Shown piece after piece: positions 1 to 6,235 of a DNA stretch of 8,730 nt. The stretch is from Thiomargarita sp. (GTDB lineage Bacteria > Pseudomonadota > Gammaproteobacteria > Beggiatoales > Beggiatoaceae): positions 1 to 8,730 of the forward strand of contig DAOVZS010000081.1 in NCBI GenBank assembly GCA_030635005.1, written 5' to 3'. The position numbers and the translations under genes were made by a program. Every line of letters starts with the position of its first letter. The stretch's first letter is position 1. Under the pieces are notes generated by a model that had not been told where the DNA came from, did no database searches, and saw only the letters and a list, made by a program, of their open reading frames with translations.

Positions 1-131
1 AAATAAATAGCACACCTCCCTTTTTTTATAGCATATTCAGTAATATATTTCTGAAAACCAAAAAGATAATTAGGCATGAAAACAGGATCAAAACCAAATT
101 GTCCTGATAGGTGAGTTTTTTGTATTAAAAA
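1..131 (-). other. DEAD/DEAH (SNF2-like) helicase N-terminal-like segment fused in frame to YhaN
   Basis: Residues 312-354 of the frame above include GFDPVFMPNYLFGFQKY at 324-340 and a KKGRCAIY segment at 347-354. From memory, this matches the beginning of a family of phage- and defence-associated helicases, which start with a 'FL..K..L.G..GFEP.WMPD.LFDFQ..L.EWA..KGR.AIFADCGLGKT' pattern in which the last part is the Walker A. The window ends just before the expected Walker A. The homology appears to start near ISQDFL, with no ATG, GTG or TTG codon nearby for an independent start. The segment is therefore either a true fusion, the result of recombination, or an assembly chimera. The similarity is recalled, not searched. 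Confidence 0.55.
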
Positions 132-1064
132 ATCTTGTGAAATCGTGATGCGTTTGAGTTCATTTTCTAATTCAAGAATGACTTCTTGCGCTTGGGCTTC
201 TTGTGTTTGTGCAGTACGCCAGGTAAGTTTGGCTTGATTATGTTTTAAAATCGCATCATCTGGTAAAATGATCACCGATTCCAATGTGAGTAATTCTGTT
301 TTAAGTTCTTGATAACGTCGTAATTGTGGACGTGTACGTTGAATACGGTGTAAACGGTGTTGTACCGTGCGGCAATTTTGTAGATGTTGTGTTAATTTTG
401 TTAGTTTTTCTTGTGTTTGTGCTAAATGTGTCGCTTGTTCCGTCCATTTATGAGCGGATAAAGAATGGTCAAAAATATCTTGTTTGGCGTTTTGATAATC
501 AGAAATAGCTTTATTTAAGAGCGGTTTACTCGCACGTGTTTTGAATAAACACTCTTTTTCTTTATCCAATTCTGCTAAAACGTCATGTATTTTTAAACTG
601 CCTGTACCTGCTTCAAATAAGCTTTCACCGACATCTCCCCCGCCTTGCAACAAATCTTCTCCCCCTTGTCTCAACCGCTTGTGATCAAAACAACATAAGG
701 CTGTAAATTGAGCCTCTTTCATACCACCCAGAAAGGGATCTAAGCATTCTTCATTTAAAGGATTATTATTATGGATATCCAATAAAGTATTTTTACGTCC
801 TTTTCGGCGATAACATAACAATTTTTCTCCTTCTGCATTAATGAGATGTGCACCAATGCGTAATTTTGTAGTGGAATGAAGATGAGCATCCAGTGTGCGT
901 TCTGGAATTCCAAAGAGTAAATGAGTTAAAGCGCGGCGTAAACTACTTTTCCCTGCTTCATTTGCACCATAAATAAGGTGTAAACTGGGTTGTTTTGCAG
1001 AAAAATCTAATATTTTATTGGTAAATAACCCAAAAGCGATTAAGTCTAATTGTAAGATTTTCAT
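1..1064 (-). CDS. yhaN: YhaN-type AAA ATPase (SMC/Rad50-like), 5' part, running into a helicase-like segment; partial at window edge
   Basis: The open frame has 354 codons from an ATG at 1064 to the window edge with no stop. The N-terminus MKILQLDLIAFG and a Walker A motif GANEAGKS at residues 33-40 are typical of the YhaN/SbcC-like branch of SMC-type ATPases. Further family features are the FLGG block, the GGGDVGESLFEAGTG stretch and the KTRASKPLLN segment near residues 185-195. Residues 200-308 are a Gln/Glu/Lys-rich predicted coiled coil. YhaN proteins are usually far longer (roughly 900-1200 residues) and pair with a metallophosphoesterase in DNA end processing or repair; no such partner lies upstream on this strand. 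From about residue 312 the sequence stops looking like a coiled coil and resembles a helicase N-terminus instead (separate entry). ATG 1064 was chosen because it gives the family-typical beginning; ATG 1073 is in frame and possible. Neither has a clear Shine-Dalgarno. The YhaN identity is fairly secure; the nature of the complete gene is not. Confidence 0.8.
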   Translation of the reverse strand, partial: MKILQLDLIAFGLFTNKILDFSAKQPSLHLIYGANEAGKSSLRRALTHLLFGIPERTLDAHLHSTTKLRIGAHLINAEGEKLLCYRRKGRKNTLLDIHNNNPLNEECLDPFLGGMKEAQFTALCCFDHKRLRQGGEDLLQGGGDVGESLFEAGTGSLKIHDVLAELDKEKECLFKTRASKPLLNKAISDYQNAKQDIFDHSLSAHKWTEQATHLAQTQEKLTKLTQHLQNCRTVQHRLHRIQRTRPQLRRYQELKTELLTLESVIILPDDAILKHNQAKLTWRTAQTQEAQAQEVILELENELKRITISQDFLIQKTHLSGQFGFDPVFMPNYLFGFQKYITEYAIKKGRCAIY

Positions 1065-1089
1065 CTGAGTCATATTATCATAAAATGTT

Positions 1090-1095
1090 ATTATA
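1090..1095 (-). promoter_or_regulatory. Candidate -10 box for the yhaN-like gene
   Basis: The minus strand reads TATAAT here, a perfect sigma70 -10 consensus. It would start transcription only about 10-20 nt ahead of ATG 1073 or 1064. No good -35 box is found 16-18 nt upstream, and the region is so AT-rich that a chance match is possible. Confidence 0.3.
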
Positions 1096-1110
1096 ATAAA
1101 TAATAAAATT

Positions 1111-1119
1111 TGTTATACT
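1111..1119 (+). promoter_or_regulatory. Extended -10 promoter for the J/TPR/FGE-domain gene
   Basis: TGTTATACT is an extended -10 element (TGn followed by TATACT, 5 of 6 to consensus). The candidate -35, TTATAA at 1091-1096 with 17 nt spacing, is poor, as is common with extended -10 promoters. The 5' leader would be about 75 nt. It lies next to the opposing -10 box of the divergent gene, so the two promoters may compete. Confidence 0.45.
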
Positions 1120-1143
1120 GACTTCCTTCAAATAGAATAAATT

Positions 1144-1158
1144 ATTGATAAAATCAAT
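1144..1158. promoter_or_regulatory. Perfect 6-bp inverted repeat in the 5' leader, possible operator
   Basis: ATTGAT and ATCAAT flank a 3-nt AAA spacer, forming a perfect dyad between the candidate -10 and the ribosome binding site of the 1200 gene. It could be a repressor site, but short dyads are frequent in AT-rich DNA and no matching copy was seen in the window. Confidence 0.2.
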
Positions 1159-1199
1159 CTTTACCATAAAAGAAACTAATTCATAGGAATATTTTAAAC

Positions 1200-3488
1200 A
1201 TGCCAAGAGAAAATTTTTACAATCTTTTAGAAATTTCTCCGTCTGAAAATGATGTTGATAAGATCAAAGCTGTTATTAAGAAAAAACAGTTGCAATGGTC
1301 ATCACAGCGTAGTCATCCTACAAAAGGGCGACAAGCACAACAATATTTGGAGTTGATTAAAGAAATCACAAAAGTGATGACGACGCCTAAACTGCGTCAA
1401 GCAGAGGCTAAAGCAGTCCATGCTCTTTTAGAAGAAGCTGAAAAAGAAAAGTTCAAGGAATTAGATGAATATATTGATGGTTTTTCTTTAAAAGGAAAAA
1501 TATTACCTAAAGAGCTCGATAAACTGGCCAGTACTTTTCCTAATATTCCTGTTGAAAAAATTAGGAGTAGAATCCAAGTTCCTATTGTCCAAGATGACTT
1601 ATCAGACGGTAAAAAACCGAACTTATTAAATAAGACTACCATTGATGTCATTGCGGACAGCCTGAAAATTATTGGAAAATCCTCTTTATACTACTTTTTA
1701 GATATTAATCCTGATGCGTCTCTGACTAAGATTCAAAGCGCTATTAAGAAAAAAGATATTGAAATTAAGAAGGTAGCCAGAAAAGATGCGGTGATCACAG
1801 CGAGTACGATGCTTGTTGGACAATGTATCAATATTTTCAAATCTTCCGAAATGCGTCAAGCGTATGATGTCATTTTAGATCAAAAACGCCTTGTTTTATT
1901 ATATAAAGCCATTGAGATGGCAGGCACAACAGGCAATATTTCTTTAGAAGAATACAAACATTTGCTTAAAAAAGCGGTTCATCTCGGTTTAGAAGAAAAG
2001 AAAACACATCAATATATTAAGGAATATTGCACATTAAATGGTATTATATGTAAAGCTTCTCTTTTATCACGACGATTAATATTGGAAGTCAGTCTATTGT
2101 GTGTGATGTTTGGAATCATTATTTGGCTTGTTGTTCAAAATCCCTTTCAAACTACTCTGATCATTGAAAAAATACCTGTGATCACAATCAAACCCATTCC
2201 CGAAAAACCTAAAGAAATTAATATTCCCAGTTTATTAGCACAATGTAACACGCTAACACATTTGTCAAAAAAAGTGCTGTGTTATCAAAAGATATTAGAA
2301 GAAAATCCTGAGAATAAGATTACCTTGTTGGTTTTAGAAAACCTTGAAAGCCATTATATTGCTTTAATAGAAGGGGCTTTGAAGCAACAGAATGTTCAAG
2401 AGATAAAAAAGAATCTCGCACAATTACAGATAGTCAATCCTAAATCTCCTCAAATAACGACTTTTCAAGAAAACTTGTCTACTCTTGAATTTTCTTTATT
2501 GTTATTACGTTGCAAAAAACATTTTGACGAAAAACGTTTTGCGTCAGGGCATGAGAATGCAGCCACGTGTTATCGACAAGTCTTAAAAATAGATCCTAAA
2601 CATGAGAGTGCATTAACACATTTAAAGACGATGGAAACGCATTATATTTCTTTGATAGAAGATACCTTAAGATGTCAAAAAAGTACTAAAACTCAGCAAT
2701 ATATAACGAGTTTACAGACTATCACGCCTAAACATCCTAAATTAGAGATCTTTCAAAAACAATTGTCGGATGCCACAAGATTTTGCGATTATTTAAAAGA
2801 TGAGAGCTTGGGACCCGAAATGGTGTGGATTCCAGCGGGTACTTTTAAAATTGGTGATCTTCAGGGAGACGGTGGTTTTGATGAACAACCGGTGCATAGC
2901 ATATCTATTAAGTCTTTTGCAATGGGGAAATACGAAGTCACTTTTGCAGAGTATGATAAATTTGCAACAGCAACTAATAGACTCCTTCCCGAAGATAAAG
3001 GATGGGGACGTGCTAATCGTCCTGTGATTAATATCACTTGGTTTGATGCAGTGGCTTATACAGATTGGTTGAGCAAAGAAACGGGGCACACTTATCGATT
3101 ACCCTCAGAAGCAGAGTGGGAATATGCATGTCGTGCGGGCACAACAACTAGATATTGGTGGGGAAACGAGATTGGTAAAAATAAAGCGAATTGTAATGGG
3201 TGTGGGGGATATTGGGATAATAAAAGGACAGCACCAGTGGGTTCTTTTTCTGCCAATCAGTTTGGATTATTTGATACATTAGGGAATGTGAGAGAATGGA
3301 CTGCTTCTAAATATGAAACTAAATATGATGGTGAAGAAATAAAACGTAAAAATTATGCTAATTTTCTTGTTTTACGGGGAGGTTCATGGATTGTACAGCC
3401 TTGGTATATACGTTCTGCAAATCGAGGGGGATGGCAACCAGATGGTCGTTATGGTTTTGATGGGTTTAGGCTTGTTAAAGAACCATAG
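1200..3488 (+). CDS. Membrane-anchored protein: two degenerate J-like domains, TM helix, TPR-like repeats, C-terminal FGE-sulfatase (SUMF1) domain
   Basis: 762 residues from an ATG preceded by AGGA 12 nt upstream. Residues 4-70 (FYNLLEISPSENDVDKIKAVIKKK...) and 161-230 (LYYFLDINPDASLTKIQSAIKKK...) look like two copies of a J-domain-like fold; neither has the HPD tripeptide, so DnaK stimulation is doubtful. One hydrophobic helix at about 293-312 (LILEVSLLCVMFGIIIWLVV) probably places the C-terminal half outside the cytoplasm. Residues 349-437 and 438-528 are two related units sharing a HYI.LIE core and an NP(K/E) or DPKH segment, TPR-like. Residues 538-762 are an FGE-sulfatase domain: MVWIPAGTF, RLPSEAEWEYACRAGTT, GNVREW at 695-700 and LRGGSW near 725-730. 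Formylglycine-generating enzymes carry two catalytic cysteines after GGSF; here that segment has none. A Cys pair at 665/668 (CNGC) is a different site. The domain is therefore more likely a ligand-binding scaffold than an enzyme. The C-terminus resembles DGR target proteins (separate entry). The cellular role is unknown. Confidence 0.9.
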   Translation: MPRENFYNLLEISPSENDVDKIKAVIKKKQLQWSSQRSHPTKGRQAQQYLELIKEITKVMTTPKLRQAEAKAVHALLEEAEKEKFKELDEYIDGFSLKGKILPKELDKLASTFPNIPVEKIRSRIQVPIVQDDLSDGKKPNLLNKTTIDVIADSLKIIGKSSLYYFLDINPDASLTKIQSAIKKKDIEIKKVARKDAVITASTMLVGQCINIFKSSEMRQAYDVILDQKRLVLLYKAIEMAGTTGNISLEEYKHLLKKAVHLGLEEKKTHQYIKEYCTLNGIICKASLLSRRLILEVSLLCVMFGIIIWLVVQNPFQTTLIIEKIPVITIKPIPEKPKEINIPSLLAQCNTLTHLSKKVLCYQKILEENPENKITLLVLENLESHYIALIEGALKQQNVQEIKKNLAQLQIVNPKSPQITTFQENLSTLEFSLLLLRCKKHFDEKRFASGHENAATCYRQVLKIDPKHESALTHLKTMETHYISLIEDTLRCQKSTKTQQYITSLQTITPKHPKLEIFQKQLSDATRFCDYLKDESLGPEMVWIPAGTFKIGDLQGDGGFDEQPVHSISIKSFAMGKYEVTFAEYDKFATATNRLLPEDKGWGRANRPVINITWFDAVAYTDWLSKETGHTYRLPSEAEWEYACRAGTTTRYWWGNEIGKNKANCNGCGGYWDNKRTAPVGSFSANQFGLFDTLGNVREWTASKYETKYDGEEIKRKNYANFLVLRGGSWIVQPWYIRSANRGGWQPDGRYGFDGFRLVKEP
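3378..3473 (+). other. Candidate DGR variable region at the 3' end of the FGE-domain gene
   Basis: This covers GGSW (residues 727-730) to GFRL (755-758). In DGR target proteins with this C-type-lectin fold, the stretch is typically Asn-rich in the template (patterns such as GGSWNNNP, RSANRN and PDNRNNN-GFRL), and the Asn codons are changed by adenine-specific mutagenesis. Here the framework residues GGSW, P, RSANR, PD, R and GFRL are kept, while the usual Asn positions read I, V, Q, W, Y, G, G, W, Q, G, Y, G, F, D. The run YGFD is encoded by four NNT codons, as expected if an AAT template had been mutated. No template repeat or reverse transcriptase is visible in the window, so this rests on pattern only. 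Confidence 0.35.
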
Positions 3489-3512
3489 GAAAGGCACAGG
3501 CAACAGCACTCA

Positions 3513-3533
3513 CTCTCCTAAATCTCAGGAGAG
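3513..3533 (+). terminator. 7-bp stem hairpin just after the FGE-domain gene
   Basis: CTCTCCT and AGGAGAG pair perfectly around a 7-nt loop, starting 25 nt after the stop codon. The sequence after it is GTATTTG with no U-run, so it is a poor Rho-independent terminator. It may be an mRNA 3'-end structure or attenuator. Hairpins of this size also sit just downstream of the mutagenesis-homing element in known DGR target genes, although those usually have a 4-nt loop. Confidence 0.4.
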
Positions 3534-3570
3534 GTATTTGAGAATGAGAATTCAAAAAAAATGACAACAC

Positions 3571-3599
3571 TTTATAAAAATCTTATGTTACTGTATACT
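3571..3599 (+). promoter_or_regulatory. Candidate sigma70-type promoter for rnhA and the response regulator
   Basis: TTTATA (3571-3576) and TATACT (3594-3599) match the -35 (4 of 6) and -10 (5 of 6) elements with an exact 17-nt spacer. The start point would be near 3606, about 35 nt before the rnhA ATG. It is the best-spaced promoter seen in the window. Confidence 0.45.
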
Positions 3600-3640
3600 T
3601 TTCATCAATCTAAATACTTTGTGATATTTCTGTTAAGTCA

Positions 3641-4153
3641 ATGATCTTAAATCAAGAGATACAATATAAGCCAGTTTTGATATATACAGATGGAGCTGCA
3701 GCACCCAATCCCGGACCAGGCGGATATGGGGCTATTTTGATATATGGTAAACACCAAAAAGAATTTTCTGGTGGGTTTCAGAAAACAACCAATAATCGTA
3801 TGGAAATGATGGCAGCTATCATTGCCCTTGAAGCATTGCATGAAGCATGTAAGGTCACATTGCGTACAGATTCTAAGTACATAGTAGATACTATTAATAA
3901 GGGATATGTATTTAAATGGCGTGACAATGGGTGGTGGCGTACAAAAAAAGATAAAGCCCAAAACGTCGATCTTTGGAAACGATTGCTCGCAGCATGCGAA
4001 TCACATGATGTGTTGTTTGAATGGGTACCTGGACATGCAGGCATTTTAGAAAATGAGCAATGTGACCAATTAGCGACAACAGCTGCAAAACAAGATAATA
4101 TGCTCATTGATGAGGGATATATTCATTCACTCACTCCAGTTATAAAAGAATAG
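3641..4153 (+). CDS. rnhA: Ribonuclease HI
   Basis: 170 residues; RNase HI cuts the RNA strand of RNA-DNA hybrids and helps remove replication primers and R-loops in the cytoplasm. All catalytic residues are present: D17 in YTDGA, E55 in NNRMEMMA, D77 in RTDSKY and D142 in NEQCDQLA, plus the loop histidine H132 in VPGHAG. They are offset by 7-8 from the E. coli numbering (D10, E48, D70, H124, D134). The basic handle region GYVFKWRDNGWWRTKKDKAQNVDLW is conserved. The protein is about 15 residues longer than E. coli RNase HI, from a short N-terminal extension and a C-terminal tail. No strong Shine-Dalgarno precedes the ATG; the next in-frame ATG (residue 54) lies beyond D17, so this start is required. 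Probably co-transcribed with the response regulator 14 nt downstream. Confidence 0.96.
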   Translation: MILNQEIQYKPVLIYTDGAAAPNPGPGGYGAILIYGKHQKEFSGGFQKTTNNRMEMMAAIIALEALHEACKVTLRTDSKYIVDTINKGYVFKWRDNGWWRTKKDKAQNVDLWKRLLAACESHDVLFEWVPGHAGILENEQCDQLATTAAKQDNMLIDEGYIHSLTPVIKE

Positions 4154-4167
4154 GCTTTCTTAAATAC

Positions 4168-5073
4168 ATGAATTTTAATAAGATTAAAAAAATTGACTTA
4201 GCAAAAATTTTACTTGTCAATGATGGTTCTAAACAGAATAAAGAGTTTCTTAAAAATTTAGAAAGTAAGGATTATCAGATTATTCTTGCAAATTCAGGAG
4301 ATGCACTGTTGCAAGACGCAGCTTCTGAACATCCTGATCTCATTATCTTAGATACTGAAATAGATGGGTATGCTGTGTGTTCTAAACTAAAGAGTGATAC
4401 CATGACCCAAAATATTCCAGTGCTTTTGCATACGATTTGGGATGAAGGTAAGGGTTTAGAAATAGGCGCAATAGATTATCTGATAAAACCTTGTCATAGC
4501 CGTATATTGAAGGCAAGAGTCAAAAATTATCTCACGTTTAAAAAGCAAAAAGAACGTTTGGAAACTATTTCGGGTATAGATGGTTTAACGGGGCTAACCA
4601 GTCGTTATCGTTTTAATGAAGTGATTGAACAACAATGGCAACAAGGGATACGGGGTATTTCTTACCTCTCTCTCATGATGATAGAAATTGATGATTTTAA
4701 ACAGTTTAATGCAGGTTATAGTCATGCAGTTGCTGATGATTGTCTTAAGCAGGTTGCTAAAGCATTAGAAAATACCATTGGCAGAAGCACAGATATGTTA
4801 TTTCGATATGGTGTGGATAAATTTGCATGTATTCTCCCCTTAACAGATAAAAAGGGGGCTTTGAATATTGCTAAAAGATTCCGAGAGAGCATCACAGATT
4901 TGAATATTCCTCATGCTCATTCTGCTAAAACAAAACTGGTGAGTATCAGTCAAGGGATTAGCACACGACAACCTTATCCCAATTCAATCCAAACATTATT
5001 GATAGGTGAATCGGCAAAAGCACTGTTGGATGCGAGAATTCGGGGGAGTAATCAAATTGTCAGCATTTGGTAA
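4168..5073 (+). CDS. Response regulator with REC and degenerate GGDEF domain (PleD/PopA-like)
   Basis: 301 residues. The REC domain covers about 12-125: acidic pocket VND (N18, D19, so one of the usual two acids is Asn), phosphoacceptor D62 in IILDTEIDGY, T89 and K107 in LIKPC. A helical linker with KQKERLETISGIDGLTGL leads into a GGDEF domain at about 135-301. The signature is RYGVDKF: G215 is kept but the second Gly is Val and the catalytic Glu is K218. The upstream substrate segment is also altered (FNAGYSHAVADD instead of the usual ND.YGH..GD). An RxxD motif (R206-D209) sits five residues before the signature, the position of the allosteric c-di-GMP I-site. A diguanylate cyclase is therefore unlikely; a phosphorylation-controlled c-di-GMP-binding protein is more likely. 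No HD, EAL or DNA-binding domain follows, and no cognate histidine kinase is in the window. Confidence 0.9.
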   Translation: MNFNKIKKIDLAKILLVNDGSKQNKEFLKNLESKDYQIILANSGDALLQDAASEHPDLIILDTEIDGYAVCSKLKSDTMTQNIPVLLHTIWDEGKGLEIGAIDYLIKPCHSRILKARVKNYLTFKKQKERLETISGIDGLTGLTSRYRFNEVIEQQWQQGIRGISYLSLMMIEIDDFKQFNAGYSHAVADDCLKQVAKALENTIGRSTDMLFRYGVDKFACILPLTDKKGALNIAKRFRESITDLNIPHAHSAKTKLVSISQGISTRQPYPNSIQTLLIGESAKALLDARIRGSNQIVSIW

Positions 5074-6213
5074 CTATGATAAAACATCACGTAATGCTGT
5101 GATCAATGTGTTAATTTGTTTTTTCGTGTGACTCGCTGATAAGGTAATCCTTAAACGTGCAGTGCCTTGGGGGACTGTTGGGGGACGAATGGCAGTGACT
5201 AATAATCCACGCTGATACAAAGCGGCACTCACTGCTAACGCTTTTTCAGCGTCTCCTAAAATAATGGCTTGTATGGGTGTCACAGAATCGATTAAAGGCA
5301 TATGGGTAGTAGCTGCCCGAAAATAGCCAATCAATTCATGTAAATATTGGCGTCTCCACGATTCCTCATCACTTACGATTAAACTTGTACGTATCGCTTG
5401 TGCTACTGCCGGAGGCATCGCTGTTGTATACATATAACTTCGTGCAGATTGTATTAACGTATCAATTAATACTGTACTTCCCGCAACAAAAGCACCAAAA
5501 ACACCGAATGCTTTTCCTAATGTTCCCATTAATATAGGCACTTCTAATCCATAAAATTCCAATATGCCTCGACCAGTTTCCCCTATAACCCCTAAACCAT
5601 GGGCATCATCTACCATCACCCACGCATCATGAATATGAGCCAGTTTAACAATATGCGGTAAATTTGCAATATCACCATCCATACTAAACACACCATCTGT
5701 AATAATTAATTTATGTTGTGCTGTCGTCTTGCTTAATAATCGGTCAAGAGCCTGCATATCATTATGAGGATAACGGATCATTTTGGCGCGAGAGAGCAAA
5801 GCAGCATCTACTAAGGAGGCATGATTGAGTTTGTCTAAAAATATAGCATCATGCCGTCCCATCAAAGCTGTAATCACCCCAATATTTGCCATATAGCCTG
5901 TTGAAAATAACAAAGCACTGTCACAACCTGTATAAGCTGCCAATTCTTTTTCAAGAAGGTGATGGATGTGTGTATGCCCAGTCACTAAATGTGAAGCACC
6001 GCTTCCCACACCATATTCATCAATACTGTGTTGCAATGCGATTTTTAAGCGGGGATGATTGGCTAAACCAAGATAATCGTTGCTACAAAAACTTAAATAG
6101 CTTTGTCCTTTTATGACTAAAAGTGGCGTTTGGGGACTATTATGAATAACACGATGTCGATAAAGGGCTGTGTTTTTACGTTGTTCTAAGAGGGCATGGA
6201 GATAGGTTTGCAT
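5074..6213 (-). CDS. bioF: 8-amino-7-oxononanoate synthase (biotin synthesis)
   Basis: 379 residues, close to the E. coli BioF length. It is a PLP-dependent alpha-oxoamine synthase that condenses pimeloyl-ACP (or pimeloyl-CoA) with L-alanine, releasing CO2, to make 8-amino-7-oxononanoate, in the cytoplasm. Visible family features are SFCSNDYLGLANHP at 41-54, the G-rich GVGSGASHLVTG at 68-79, the PLP-stacking H131 in LNHASLVD, D202 and H205 in VDDAHGLGV, and the Schiff-base lysine K234 in GTLGKAFG. The related enzymes KBL (glycine) and SPT (serine) share the fold, but the overall sequence and the RPPTVPQGTARLRITLSA C-terminal block fit BioF. A GGA lies about 11 nt before the ATG. It follows the cytochrome gene by 22 nt on the same strand, so it may be read through from there. 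No other bio gene is in the window. Its stop codon abuts the stop of the convergent response regulator. Confidence 0.95.
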   Translation of the reverse strand: MQTYLHALLEQRKNTALYRHRVIHNSPQTPLLVIKGQSYLSFCSNDYLGLANHPRLKIALQHSIDEYGVGSGASHLVTGHTHIHHLLEKELAAYTGCDSALLFSTGYMANIGVITALMGRHDAIFLDKLNHASLVDAALLSRAKMIRYPHNDMQALDRLLSKTTAQHKLIITDGVFSMDGDIANLPHIVKLAHIHDAWVMVDDAHGLGVIGETGRGILEFYGLEVPILMGTLGKAFGVFGAFVAGSTVLIDTLIQSARSYMYTTAMPPAVAQAIRTSLIVSDEESWRRQYLHELIGYFRAATTHMPLIDSVTPIQAIILGDAEKALAVSAALYQRGLLVTAIRPPTVPQGTARLRITLSASHTKKQINTLITALRDVLS

Positions 6214-6235
6214 AGAAGATATCCATTATTAGTAT

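Noticed and set aside
326..508. Plus-strand open frame of 60 codons
   Set aside because: It lies opposite the yhaN-like coding frame, which is uninterrupted and has clear ATPase motifs; the short frame has low-complexity Val/Leu content and no recognisable motif.
1397..1651. Minus-strand open frame inside the J/TPR/FGE gene
   Set aside because: Ser/Phe-rich antisense shadow of a well-supported coding region.
2793..3089. Minus-strand and plus-strand alternative frames over the FGE domain
   Set aside because: The in-frame FGE motifs (IPAGTF, LPSEAEWEYACRAG) define the coding frame; the others have no domain features.
2820..3488. FGE domain as an active formylglycine-generating enzyme
   Set aside because: The segment after GGSW has no cysteine where the catalytic pair is expected, and no sulfatase gene is nearby.
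3513..3533. Hairpin as a classical Rho-independent terminator
   Set aside because: No U-rich tract follows the stem (GTATTTG), so strong intrinsic termination is unlikely; kept only as a hairpin of uncertain role.
3355..3564. Plus-strand frame of 69 codons spanning the end of the FGE gene
   Set aside because: It overlaps the FGE C-terminus out of frame, has no ribosome binding site and no recognisable motif.
3647..4107. Minus-strand frames opposite rnhA
   Set aside because: They are antisense to a gene with all RNase HI catalytic residues in place; Cys/Ser-rich shadows.
5074..6213. bioF product as glycine C-acetyltransferase (KBL) or serine palmitoyltransferase
   Set aside because: Length, the N-terminal block and the C-terminal RPPTVPQGTARLRIT segment fit BioF better; no threonine dehydrogenase or sphingolipid gene is adjacent.
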